From a virus: a stretch of 44,712 bases of DNA. The notes beneath the pieces are model-generated. The model saw nothing but the letters and a program-made list of their open reading frames with translations, ran no database searches and was not told the origin of the DNA. Below are positions 25,844 to 35,028 of the stretch, piece after piece. How positions within the stretch are numbered: the first letter of the stretch is position 1; each line of letters opens with the position of its first letter. Both the position numbers and the translations under genes were made by a program. The DNA lies in the IMG/VR virus record IMGVR_UViG_3300030943_000043, positions 1 to 44,712 of that record; one strand, given 5' to 3'.

Positions 25844-27973
25844 ATGTTATATGATTATTTAGTCACACAAAATAGAGATAAGTTTATCTCGAAGGTACAA
25901 AGTGTATCGGATCTATTAGGTATAAATCCCGATTGGCTGATGACAGTTATGAAAATGGAAAGTGGGATTAACCATACAGCCGTAAATAATAATGGAGGGG
26001 CAACTGGTTTAATACAGTTTATGCCTTCTACAGCAAATGGTTTAGGTACATCAACATCGGCATTACTATCTATGAGTAATGTAGATCAATTAGATTATGT
26101 TTATAAATATTTTAGACCATACACAGGAAGACTTAACAGTGTCACAGATCTATATATGGTGACATTTTTCCCTATAGGATTGGGTAAACCCGATGATTGG
26201 GTGTTAAAATCAGATACACTTTCGGCCGAACTTATTGCAAAAAGCAATACGGTATTTGATCTTAATAAAGATCTACAAATAACTGTCGGAGAATTTAAAA
26301 CTTCTATAATTAGTAGACTTCCATCTGATGTATCCAGAAATATTGTTGCTGAGGAAGCGTTTGATGCTAAACATTTAGCAGAATTAAATAAACAAACAGG
26401 AGAGTATTCATTTAAACCTACAACATCAACTATAATAAATCAACCAAAATCAACTGCTCAAAAAAATAGAATTTATACAAAATTTAAACATTCGATAATT
26501 CTTGACGAATTATCTTTGCCAGCAGAAAAAAATTCAGGGAATTATAATATAGCTGATGATTTGTCATTAATGAGACCTCTTGTCAAGATAAATGATTTTA
26601 TATTTAATGAGGATGAACTTGTTTCTTTAACAATAGAAACGGATGATTTTTTACCAAGAATAACACTTTCACTTTCTATCTTAAACGATGTATTTTTATC
26701 AAAGGAGATGCCAAAAGATGGTGATATCATATCCGTTGCAATAAGAAACAGCAGTGACGTGTTAAATATGATACGTAATGATTATGTAATAACAAATATG
26801 ATAGTTGCAACCAAATCGACATCACATAAACGACCTGCGTTAATCACAATATTTGGAGAACTTTTCGTACCATATTTAAGGAGTCAAAAAAATGATTTCT
26901 CTGTATTAGGAACTTCAATGGATACAATGATAGCCGTTGCCAAAAATTTAAACCTTGGTTTTGCAACAAATGAAGATGATACAAATGATAAACAGATATG
27001 GATAAAGGCAAACTCATCTCCGATTTCATTTATCAATGATGTGATAGTAAAGGCATGGAAGGACAATGAATCTTTTTATGATGTGTGGATAGATGTCTAT
27101 TATAATTTAAACTTTGTGAATATGAATAAACAACTCATATCATCAGAAACTTTAGATATGGCAGTTCTTATAGATAATTTAAATACGAAATATATGTTTG
27201 GAACAAAATCTAAAAAAGATGAAGCTGTTTCAATGCCAAAGGTTTTTTCTAATTTTCCAGATATAATAAACACCTCATTTTATATAGATTCATGGAGTCC
27301 TTTAAACAATTCAACAGCAATTACATTTGAAATAGGGGCAGTCCTTGTAGGAGAAATGTTTGAACATAATATTTCTCTTTATAGAGATGTTGTATCACAA
27401 AAATATTGGGCCATCCCTATAGAACCGACTTACGATAGTGCAAAATTAGATAAGTTTATAATACTTAGAGGAAGATCGGCACAAGATAGTAGTACAAGTG
27501 GTGATGATTCAAAACAAGCGAATTACAGTTATAGAGAAATATATGAAAAATATCCATGGTTAGGTATACAATACACCATCGGTGATAGTACCCAACCTGT
27601 TGAAAAATGGACCGGTAATCATCATAAGAATTATCTTAGAGCTGCTGCTCAAAATTTGATAAATTTAAAGGAACTTGATAAATTAAATGTATCAGTAAAT
27701 GTCACAGGAACAAATCTAAACCTAATAAAGGGAGAGAAGGTACCAGTTATTTTGATGAGAACAAACGTGATAAACAATATGTTGATTGATAAAAATGCAG
27801 ATCCAACAGAATCCCCGGATCTATTTTATAGCGGATGGTATATAATAAAAGGATTTAGCATAGGGTGGTCAAAGGAAAATAACAGGTCTTTAAAGAATGG
27901 TTTTTCACAAAGTTTTGTTTTAACCAGAAGAGAATGGCCAGCTCCAGTGGAAATAGAATCAAGGAAGAGTTAG
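25844..27973 (+). CDS. Baseplate hub protein with N-terminal lytic transglycosylase domain
   Basis: This 709-residue protein is a fusion. Residues ~15-130 form an SLT-type transglycosylase: MKMESGINHTAVNNNGG (likely catalytic E39) and GLIQFMPSTANGLG. From ~240 to ~690 it resembles gp27/gpD-like hub proteins: LVSLTIETDDFLPRITLSL, KDGDIISVAIRN, IWIKANSSPISFINDVIVKAW and FYDVWIDVYYNLNFVNMNKQ. In T4 the cell-wall enzyme is fused to the spike gp5 instead; here the wall-cutting activity sits on the hub. The gp5-like spike gene lies downstream at 30744. Confidence 0.75.
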   Translation: MLYDYLVTQNRDKFISKVQSVSDLLGINPDWLMTVMKMESGINHTAVNNNGGATGLIQFMPSTANGLGTSTSALLSMSNVDQLDYVYKYFRPYTGRLNSVTDLYMVTFFPIGLGKPDDWVLKSDTLSAELIAKSNTVFDLNKDLQITVGEFKTSIISRLPSDVSRNIVAEEAFDAKHLAELNKQTGEYSFKPTTSTIINQPKSTAQKNRIYTKFKHSIILDELSLPAEKNSGNYNIADDLSLMRPLVKINDFIFNEDELVSLTIETDDFLPRITLSLSILNDVFLSKEMPKDGDIISVAIRNSSDVLNMIRNDYVITNMIVATKSTSHKRPALITIFGELFVPYLRSQKNDFSVLGTSMDTMIAVAKNLNLGFATNEDDTNDKQIWIKANSSPISFINDVIVKAWKDNESFYDVWIDVYYNLNFVNMNKQLISSETLDMAVLIDNLNTKYMFGTKSKKDEAVSMPKVFSNFPDIINTSFYIDSWSPLNNSTAITFEIGAVLVGEMFEHNISLYRDVVSQKYWAIPIEPTYDSAKLDKFIILRGRSAQDSSTSGDDSKQANYSYREIYEKYPWLGIQYTIGDSTQPVEKWTGNHHKNYLRAAAQNLINLKELDKLNVSVNVTGTNLNLIKGEKVPVILMRTNVINNMLIDKNADPTESPDLFYSGWYIIKGFSIGWSKENNRSLKNGFSQSFVLTRREWPAPVEIESRKS

Positions 27974-27975
27974 TT

Positions 27976-30744
27976 ATGAATAAACAACATATCAAAGAAT
28001 CGTTTAGTAGAACTAGTGGTGATAAATTAAATTCATTAGGGATAGGCAAAAGGATGCTTATTCAAAATTGGATAGATGAACATATCCCTACACCAGAATA
28101 TTGTATCATAAATAATGATCTAACAATATCAACAACTCAAGATATAAATATTGATCATGATCTTGATGGTAATCTTCCTGAATATATCCAATTCGATAAA
28201 ATAAGTGGTTATTTTTCTATTTCACATAATAAAATAACATCTTTAAGAGGATGTCCAAAATATGTATACTCTTCATTTTATTGTAATGATAATGATTTAA
28301 CATCACTAGAATATGGGCCATCATATGTAGGAAAAGATATCATTTGTACACAAAATCAATTATCAGTTGAAACATTATATAAAGAAATTAATAAAATTGA
28401 AGGTTTTAAAACAGCATTTACAGATCATGGCGAATATTATGGGTCGTCATATGTAAAGAAAAATAGACGAAAAATAGATGAAAGCTTCAAAAAAACTAAT
28501 AATAAATTATCATCATTAGGAATAGGAAAAAAAGCGTTGATTGAACAGTGGTTAGATAAAAAAACATTATCTAATGTTGATTTTATAATAAATGATGATT
28601 TAACGATAGATTGTATAGGCGATGTTTATTTAGATAAACATATTAATGGTAATTTTCCTGATTATATTCAATTTAATCATTGTGCTGGTTATTTTTCTAT
28701 AACTGGTAATAATATGACCTCTTTACGTGGGTGCCCTAAAGAAGTAACGGCCGAATTTTATTGCGACTCGAATTTATTGACATCATTAGAATACGCCCCA
28801 TTAATTATAGGTATATCTATCGACTGCAGTGGAAATAATATTCCAAGAGATCTATTAATTAAACAACTAAATGATATATTTTTCACAAAAACAGCAACTA
28901 CAGACTTTGGTAATTTCATAAAGGATGAGTTAAAAACTTTATTAAACGTAAATGAAGGATTCTCTAGAGGTGAAGGAGAAAAATTATCAAGATTAGGAGT
29001 AGGTAAAAAACAAATGATAGAAAAATGGTTAGATGAGAAAACATTTTTGAATGTAATTGTTAAAATAAATAATGATTTAACAATAGATTGTATAGGCGAT
29101 GTTTATTTAGATCGGAAAGTTAATGGTAATTTTCCCGATTACATACAATTCAATAGATGCGAAGGATATTTTTCTGTGTCATATAATAATATGACATCTT
29201 TGCGTGGATGCCCTAAAGAGGTATCTCAAGAATTTTATGCTGATTCTAATCTATTGACATCATTGGAATTTATTCCTTCATTCATAGGAGCGCACATAGA
29301 ATGCGAAGATAATAAAATTCCTGAAGAATTATTATATAAACAATTAAATAATATCATATTTAAAAATTGGATAAATACTGACTTTGGACGATTTACACCA
29401 AATGATATTAAAATAAAGGGCCGTGTCGATGAAGGATTCTCCAGAGGAGAAGATGAAAAATTATCAAGATTAGGAGTAGGTAAAAAACAAATGATAGAAA
29501 AATGGTTAGCTATAAATCTACCTGCTGGTTATACTGATTCTAAAATCATCATAAATAGTGATTTAACTTTAAGTGCTAAAGGACATGTTTATTTAGATGA
29601 ACTATTAAATGGAAATTTTCCAGATTATATAAAATTTAAAGATGTTACAGGATATTTTTCTGTGTCACATAATAATATGACATCTTTAAAGGGTTGTCCT
29701 GACAAGGTTGGTGAGTGTTTTTATTGTGATAGAAATCTTTTAACTTCATTGGAATTTGCTCCAAAAATTGTGTCAGATTCAATTTATTGCCAAGGAAATA
29801 ACATACCGCAAAAAATATTGACGAAACAATTAGCAGATATTGATTTTAGAGAAGATGCATGGACAAATTTTGGAAAATTAAGATCTAAAGATCTTAAAAA
29901 TATTTTAGGAATAACGGAATCTTTTTCTAAAACGGAAGGTGATAAATTGAATACCTTAGGAATTGGTAGGAATTCAATAATTAAGGAATGGTTGGAAAAT
30001 CACAGTGTTCGTAATTATTTTTTGAGAGATGACGGCATTATTGATATTGTAGGTGCAATTAATCTAGATTCTAAACATCTTAAGGATTTTCCTGATTACA
30101 TAAAATTTGGTAACGTAACGGGTTTTTTTAGTGTTTCAGATAATGAATTTACAAATATGAAAGGTTTTCCTGATGTTGTAGAAGGATCATTTTATTGTAG
30201 TTCTAATAAAATTATAAATATAGATGACATGCCACTTATTAAGGGTAGTTTTGGTAATTGTCTAAAAAATCCTATTCCAGAAACAGATTTTTATAAAAAA
30301 TATTTAGAGGTTAAAAGAAAAAATCAATATGGTACTTTATATGAATCGTTTGTAAAATCTGATGATAAATTATCAAACATTGGTGTTGGTAAAATAGCGG
30401 CAATAAAGAATTGGCTAGAAGAATATGAAATACACAAATATACAATAAATTCAGATTTAACCATAGATGCACAATCAGTGATGATATCAAATAGAAAGGA
30501 ACTTGAATATCTACCGAATTATATCAATTTTAATCGTATAGAATGGTTTTTTGCAATTATGAAATGTAATTTAAAATCTTTAAGAGGATGTCCAAGATTT
30601 GTAGGAGGCGCATTTAATGTATCAGTTAATAATCTAAATTCTTTGGAATTTGAACCTGATGAGGTTGGTGGTAATTATTGGTGTGATAAAAATAATTTAC
30701 CATCCAGTATTGTACAAGAAAAACAAGCAAAAAATATAATTTAA
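27976..30744 (+). CDS. LRR-like internal-protein-family member, six tandem units
   Basis: I chose the ATG at 27976, two bases after the hub stop, giving MNKQHIKE then SFSRTSGDKLNSLGIGK. The 922-residue protein has six complete units. Unit junctions carry Glu before a Gly/Ser-Phe pair at about residues 8, 169, 327, 486, 648 and 790 (IKE, IDE, VNE, VDE, ITE, LYE). The spacing of roughly 140-160 residues is what a protease-processed polyprotein would show (inference). Units two to four share near-identical DNA, so duplication is recent. The gene sits between hub and spike genes and overlaps the latter by one base. Confidence 0.87.
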   Translation: MNKQHIKESFSRTSGDKLNSLGIGKRMLIQNWIDEHIPTPEYCIINNDLTISTTQDINIDHDLDGNLPEYIQFDKISGYFSISHNKITSLRGCPKYVYSSFYCNDNDLTSLEYGPSYVGKDIICTQNQLSVETLYKEINKIEGFKTAFTDHGEYYGSSYVKKNRRKIDESFKKTNNKLSSLGIGKKALIEQWLDKKTLSNVDFIINDDLTIDCIGDVYLDKHINGNFPDYIQFNHCAGYFSITGNNMTSLRGCPKEVTAEFYCDSNLLTSLEYAPLIIGISIDCSGNNIPRDLLIKQLNDIFFTKTATTDFGNFIKDELKTLLNVNEGFSRGEGEKLSRLGVGKKQMIEKWLDEKTFLNVIVKINNDLTIDCIGDVYLDRKVNGNFPDYIQFNRCEGYFSVSYNNMTSLRGCPKEVSQEFYADSNLLTSLEFIPSFIGAHIECEDNKIPEELLYKQLNNIIFKNWINTDFGRFTPNDIKIKGRVDEGFSRGEDEKLSRLGVGKKQMIEKWLAINLPAGYTDSKIIINSDLTLSAKGHVYLDELLNGNFPDYIKFKDVTGYFSVSHNNMTSLKGCPDKVGECFYCDRNLLTSLEFAPKIVSDSIYCQGNNIPQKILTKQLADIDFREDAWTNFGKLRSKDLKNILGITESFSKTEGDKLNTLGIGRNSIIKEWLENHSVRNYFLRDDGIIDIVGAINLDSKHLKDFPDYIKFGNVTGFFSVSDNEFTNMKGFPDVVEGSFYCSSNKIINIDDMPLIKGSFGNCLKNPIPETDFYKKYLEVKRKNQYGTLYESFVKSDDKLSNIGVGKIAAIKNWLEEYEIHKYTINSDLTIDAQSVMISNRKELEYLPNYINFNRIEWFFAIMKCNLKSLRGCPRFVGGAFNVSVNNLNSLEFEPDEVGGNYWCDKNNLPSSIVQEKQAKNII
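28978..29032 (+). repeat. 55-base direct repeat, copy 1
   Basis: This segment is identical to 29455-29509. Both encode the KLSRLGVGKKQMIEKWL head of units three and four in the six-unit family gene. Identity at third codon positions indicates recent duplication or gene conversion. Confidence 0.9.
29455..29509 (+). repeat. 55-base direct repeat, copy 2
   Basis: This is the second copy of the 28978-29032 segment, one unit (477 bases) downstream in the same reading frame. Confidence 0.9.
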
Positions 30745-31511
30745 TGGCTAAAGTATACTTACAAAAGGATTTAACACATCAGAATTGGATAGGAATAGTA
30801 ACAAATAATAAGGATGTTACATTTTCGGGTAGAGCCCAGATACGTGTATTTGGACTGTTGGACGAAATTCCAAGTGAACATTTGCCATGGGCTACACCCA
30901 TATATTCGAATATATGTGCGGGTAACGGTGCCGGAAATATAAGCATTCCAAAAATAGGACAATTTATGAGAGTAAATTTCTATAATGGAGATATTTATTC
31001 GCCAGAGTATACCGCAATACAAAATATAGATACAGAACTAATAGATAAGATAAAGACTGACTATGAAGGAACACATGTTCTTCTTTTTGATCCAATTGCA
31101 GATCTATCTATAATCTATCAACCGTTAAGCGGAATTCAGATATTTCAAAAAGGTTCATATTTTCAGATAGGAGCTGATTCTATGATAACGATGCAAACCC
31201 CTGACAACGAATCAACGATTCAAATGGAAGGAGATATTACAAGAATCGTAACAAAAAACAATATAGATATATCAGCAGCCAATAAGGTAAGTGTCAATGC
31301 CGAGGAGGTTGCAGTTGTAGGAGCACAGACAACCAAGGTTGGTACAGCACCATATTTTCATGGCGTGTTAGCTGAACCACTTATAACTCTTCTTACATCC
31401 TTTGCAACAGCGTTGGATGCAAAATTTCCTCCTACACCCGGTGTTAATGCCGGGTTGATAGAATCATTAAAACAAACAATGACATCGACAAATGTATTAA
31501 TAGGAAAATAA
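30744..31511 (+). CDS. 5: Baseplate central spike protein, gp5-like OB-fold
   Basis: The 255-residue protein starts with an OB-fold domain: QNWIGIVTNNKDVTFSGRAQ, RVFGLLDEIPSEHLPWATPIY and IPKIGQFMRVNFYNGDIYSPEY. This is the N-terminal domain style of T4 gp5/gpV-type spikes. It continues with beta-rich repeats (YFQIGADSMITMQTPDNEST, DISAANKVSVNAEEVAVVG) expected of a trimeric beta-prism or helix. No lysozyme domain is present; the wall-cutting activity is on the hub protein instead. It starts by one-base overlap with the family gene. Confidence 0.8.
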   Translation: MAKVYLQKDLTHQNWIGIVTNNKDVTFSGRAQIRVFGLLDEIPSEHLPWATPIYSNICAGNGAGNISIPKIGQFMRVNFYNGDIYSPEYTAIQNIDTELIDKIKTDYEGTHVLLFDPIADLSIIYQPLSGIQIFQKGSYFQIGADSMITMQTPDNESTIQMEGDITRIVTKNNIDISAANKVSVNAEEVAVVGAQTTKVGTAPYFHGVLAEPLITLLTSFATALDAKFPPTPGVNAGLIESLKQTMTSTNVLIGK

Positions 31512-31514
31512 TAA

Positions 31515-34500
31515 ATGGCCAAACTTAAAATAGATAAAGCGGCGCTACTTTCAAAATTGAAGGTATATTTTACAAAAAAATTAAAGGAAGAAGTTAATTT
31601 TTTTAAAAACCCCATGTCTCTAGATGCTATACGTGATTTAACATTGGCAGGAATATTAGCGCTGTTAGACAAATATATACGCACTGGATCAAATGATGAA
31701 AAGGAAATAGAAAACTATATAAATTCTACACCGTTAACACGTTCAATAAAGAGCACTGCAACATCATCATTTGAGGACGATTTTGTTTCAAATTTATTGA
31801 TACAATGTTCAAGTGATTTAGCCATACCACAAATAAATGATGATACCTTAATTGCCAATTCTAAAGATTTTGACACATCTACAGATAAACCTATAAAATT
31901 AAAAGGAAAACAAGGCAAAGATTTGACAGATTATCTTTCATATGTTATGTTACTTAAGTACATAATTTTCTTGATACGAAATCTATTAAAGGATACCGAT
32001 CATCCATCAAGATATAGGACAAAATATATCCAAAAACTTATACGTATTAGTGTTGCCACATTAAAGTCTGCATACAAAAACACATCAAATGGAATATCCT
32101 CAAACATAAATTCTTTGTATTCAAAGGAAAAGATAGATCTAAGTAAGGCTGGTGATTCAATATCCAGGGAATTTGGTAACCTCACAGATAGATTGAAATC
32201 TCTGATAGCACCATTTAAGGAACTTGATAATCTTTTGGTTATTTTGGCAGCATCATCATATCTTTATTTAAAGAATCGTAAAAAATTACAGGACGATTCT
32301 TTTGCTGTGATGAAAGCAAATCTCGAAAACCAATCATGTATATCATTTCCTGACACAAGCGATCCATTGGTCATAATCAAACAATTAACAAACACTGTAA
32401 GTTGCGATTTTAGAGATGACGGCGTGATTGTTCCAAAAACGCCGATAGAGGAAAAATATATAAATCTTTGTGAAGTTGTAGTTGAAAAGGATCAAGAAGT
32501 GGCAGATATAACCGAATACACGGAATTAGCTGATAGAGCTTTATTATCAAATAAATCTACAGATCTGTTGAGTATATCCATAACACCAAAGACCGTTATT
32601 TCAAACGATACGGTATTAGGAACTTACAAAGGTAGATCAGTTTATTCTCCTGTAACGGGGGTTGTTGAAAAAATTAAAGGTCAATCAATATTTATATCTG
32701 GGATTTCTGATAATGTAAATAATATAGATGAACAGGTTACATCTTTAAATAATAAATATAAAGATTTAAATGATGTTAAGGATTTTATCAAAAAATATCT
32801 TATTTTGATTTTATATCCTTCTATGCTGGTTAATTCAAAAACTTTAGCAAGTAAATTTAGATTAAGACCATATTACGATGCAGTGATAAAACAAAAATCT
32901 AATATTGATAAAGATTATGAGACTAAGATAAAGGATCTATCAAGTCAATCCAACATTCAAAAACATGCGGATAATGAAACACTTAATGAATTTAAGGATT
33001 CATTTGATAAGGAGGAATCGGCATATTATAATAATATAATCAATTTGTTTAATACATCTAAATTAAATTCAAAGACATTAATATCTGATGTTTCTGAGGA
33101 ATCGTTAATAGAATACTATCTTTATGATGTCATGCCTAATTTAACTTCAGATAACCTATCAGTTTATGAACAAACTCTCAAGGATAAAATAACCACATTT
33201 ATAAATAAACGATATGTTTTAGATTCATATTCAAAAGGAAAAATAGCAGCAAATATAAACAGTTATCTTAAAGTTCTTCAATCTATACCCGAAAAACTAT
33301 TATTTTTTGTAACTAAAAATTATATAGATATCGATAGTTTGATGAGCAGTTATAACATAGGCAAAAATATCGATATCATAAAAAAAACCTTAAGAACACT
33401 GGCATCTAATAATAAAAAACTGTCAGATGAAGATAAATTGAAGATTGTAAATAAGATATTATGGTTATTTGAGTTCTATCTAAATGCAGATAATATTGCC
33501 CAAAAAATAAAATCAAGCGTTATTTCAAAAAAGAATGAATTGTCAACTGAAACATCATGGATTAACGATTTTACCAATGGTATAATATTATCAAAAAATT
33601 CAATATTAGATGATATAACAAATATTCAAAACAAGATAGACGATTTGAGTATATTCAATATTTATAGAGTTGATGAAATAGATGATGAATTGACAAGAGT
33701 TTATGAAATAAGTTCATCTAATTGTGCGCAACCGTTAGAAATAGATGAAAATTTAACGGCGAAAACCGCCGTGAATCAAAATAATATTAAGTATTGGCTA
33801 AAGTACTGTGCTTTGGCTACTGGAGCTGGAGTGATAAATCCTATAACCGGTTGGTCTACAGGATTGATAACACCTTTGGGACCTTTAAAATTTCCGGTTG
33901 TTTACATACCGATAAAACCAGTTGTAACGAAATATGGGATAATAGTGTTAGGTTTAAGCATATGTGGAATATATTTAACTCCATTTGTCTTGCTTGCCAA
34001 TCATAGTATAGACGCCGTTATGCCATTTGTGGATCCGTTTAAATTTGTGAAAACTCAAATAGAACAAGTTAAAACAGAGATAAAAAATAATCTTAAGGAT
34101 CTTAGAAAGGGAGCTCTGAAAGGTTATATGGATAAAACAAAAACAGATATTGAAATTAAAGTAAATGAATTGTTTGTTGCTAAAAATCAATTGAATAACC
34201 TAAAGAAAAACAAACCAATAAAACCCGAATATAAATCTAAAGATAATATTGATGACGAAAGATTTTCGGTTAAGGAAAAAACAAAGGTGGCCGATAATAT
34301 CGCAAGAGCAAAGCATAACGTTGAATATGAAATGTCATTGATACAATGGAACATTGACCAGATAAAATTAACGGAGCAGAATAAAGTAATTCGTTATGAA
34401 CTTTGGGCATTGCAGAAAAAATGGAAATTGATAAATGATTACTATGAAGATAATAGTGTTGATAAAAAAGGAGTTGATAAAAATATAGATGCAATACAGA

Positions 34501-34970
34501 CAAAGATAGACGATAAATTCTCCTTTTTAAATTCTCAGATGACTAAATTGAATAAATTATATGAATCGAGTCCATTATCTCTGAAGGCTGAATCTGTAAA
34601 TTTTGGGATGACATTAAAAAATCCCGAACCAATAATACGTATAGATAGTGATATTTTAAGTTCAACATATGGAAATAATATCGATAATGTCCTTTTAGAA
34701 AAAATAATGGGTACTGTTAAATTAAATAACGAAATTTTAATGTCAGATCAGTATGACAATCTTAAAAGCAACACGATATTAAATACCGAAAAATATAAAA
34801 AACTTTTATCATTATCAATGAATTCATTGATAGTTAAGGATCAGTTCCCAAAATATGAAAATTTAAAGCTAAATAACGTTCCTTTTATGACATTTTTAAT
34901 AAAGGATTTTGTTACTGTTGGCGCTCAAACATTTGGAATACCTGGTATGTTACCATTACCGATAGGATAG
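31515..34970 (+). CDS. Large virion-associated protein with barrel-like and hydrophobic segments
   Basis: This 1151-residue protein has a helical N-terminal half and a beta segment near residues 370-395 (GTYKGRSVYSPVTGVVEKIKG). That segment resembles a barrel-sandwich (biotinyl/lipoyl-like) hairpin. A hydrophobic region at ~760-850 (VTKYGIIVLGLSICGIYLTPFVLL) could be a membrane-active helix. Long coiled coils follow at ~860-1010. It lies right after the spike gene with no tag. Size, coiled coils and hydrophobic segments would fit a tail component such as a tape-measure-like or baseplate protein, but no definite family is recognised. Confidence 0.6.
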   Translation: MAKLKIDKAALLSKLKVYFTKKLKEEVNFFKNPMSLDAIRDLTLAGILALLDKYIRTGSNDEKEIENYINSTPLTRSIKSTATSSFEDDFVSNLLIQCSSDLAIPQINDDTLIANSKDFDTSTDKPIKLKGKQGKDLTDYLSYVMLLKYIIFLIRNLLKDTDHPSRYRTKYIQKLIRISVATLKSAYKNTSNGISSNINSLYSKEKIDLSKAGDSISREFGNLTDRLKSLIAPFKELDNLLVILAASSYLYLKNRKKLQDDSFAVMKANLENQSCISFPDTSDPLVIIKQLTNTVSCDFRDDGVIVPKTPIEEKYINLCEVVVEKDQEVADITEYTELADRALLSNKSTDLLSISITPKTVISNDTVLGTYKGRSVYSPVTGVVEKIKGQSIFISGISDNVNNIDEQVTSLNNKYKDLNDVKDFIKKYLILILYPSMLVNSKTLASKFRLRPYYDAVIKQKSNIDKDYETKIKDLSSQSNIQKHADNETLNEFKDSFDKEESAYYNNIINLFNTSKLNSKTLISDVSEESLIEYYLYDVMPNLTSDNLSVYEQTLKDKITTFINKRYVLDSYSKGKIAANINSYLKVLQSIPEKLLFFVTKNYIDIDSLMSSYNIGKNIDIIKKTLRTLASNNKKLSDEDKLKIVNKILWLFEFYLNADNIAQKIKSSVISKKNELSTETSWINDFTNGIILSKNSILDDITNIQNKIDDLSIFNIYRVDEIDDELTRVYEISSSNCAQPLEIDENLTAKTAVNQNNIKYWLKYCALATGAGVINPITGWSTGLITPLGPLKFPVVYIPIKPVVTKYGIIVLGLSICGIYLTPFVLLANHSIDAVMPFVDPFKFVKTQIEQVKTEIKNNLKDLRKGALKGYMDKTKTDIEIKVNELFVAKNQLNNLKKNKPIKPEYKSKDNIDDERFSVKEKTKVADNIARAKHNVEYEMSLIQWNIDQIKLTEQNKVIRYELWALQKKWKLINDYYEDNSVDKKGVDKNIDAIQTKIDDKFSFLNSQMTKLNKLYESSPLSLKAESVNFGMTLKNPEPIIRIDSDILSSTYGNNIDNVLLEKIMGTVKLNNEILMSDQYDNLKSNTILNTEKYKKLLSLSMNSLIVKDQFPKYENLKLNNVPFMTFLIKDFVTVGAQTFGIPGMLPLPIG

Positions 34971-35003
34971 ACGTTACCTTTAAAAGCCCACTTGCTAAAT
35001 GAA

Positions 35004-35018
35004 GATATATAAATAAAA
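35004..35018 (+). promoter_or_regulatory. T4-late-type promoter (TATAAATA) before the acidic protein gene
   Basis: GATATATAAATAAAA contains TATAAATA at 35008-35015 and lies 25 bases before the ATG at 35029. It is nearly identical to the copy at 7885-7899. Confidence 0.55.
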
Positions 35019-35028
35019 ATAAAACAAT

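Noticed and set aside
28978-29509. CRISPR-like regular repeats
   Set aside because: The repeats are coding, spaced one domain unit apart (477 bases) and divergent elsewhere; no short repeat-spacer array exists in the window.
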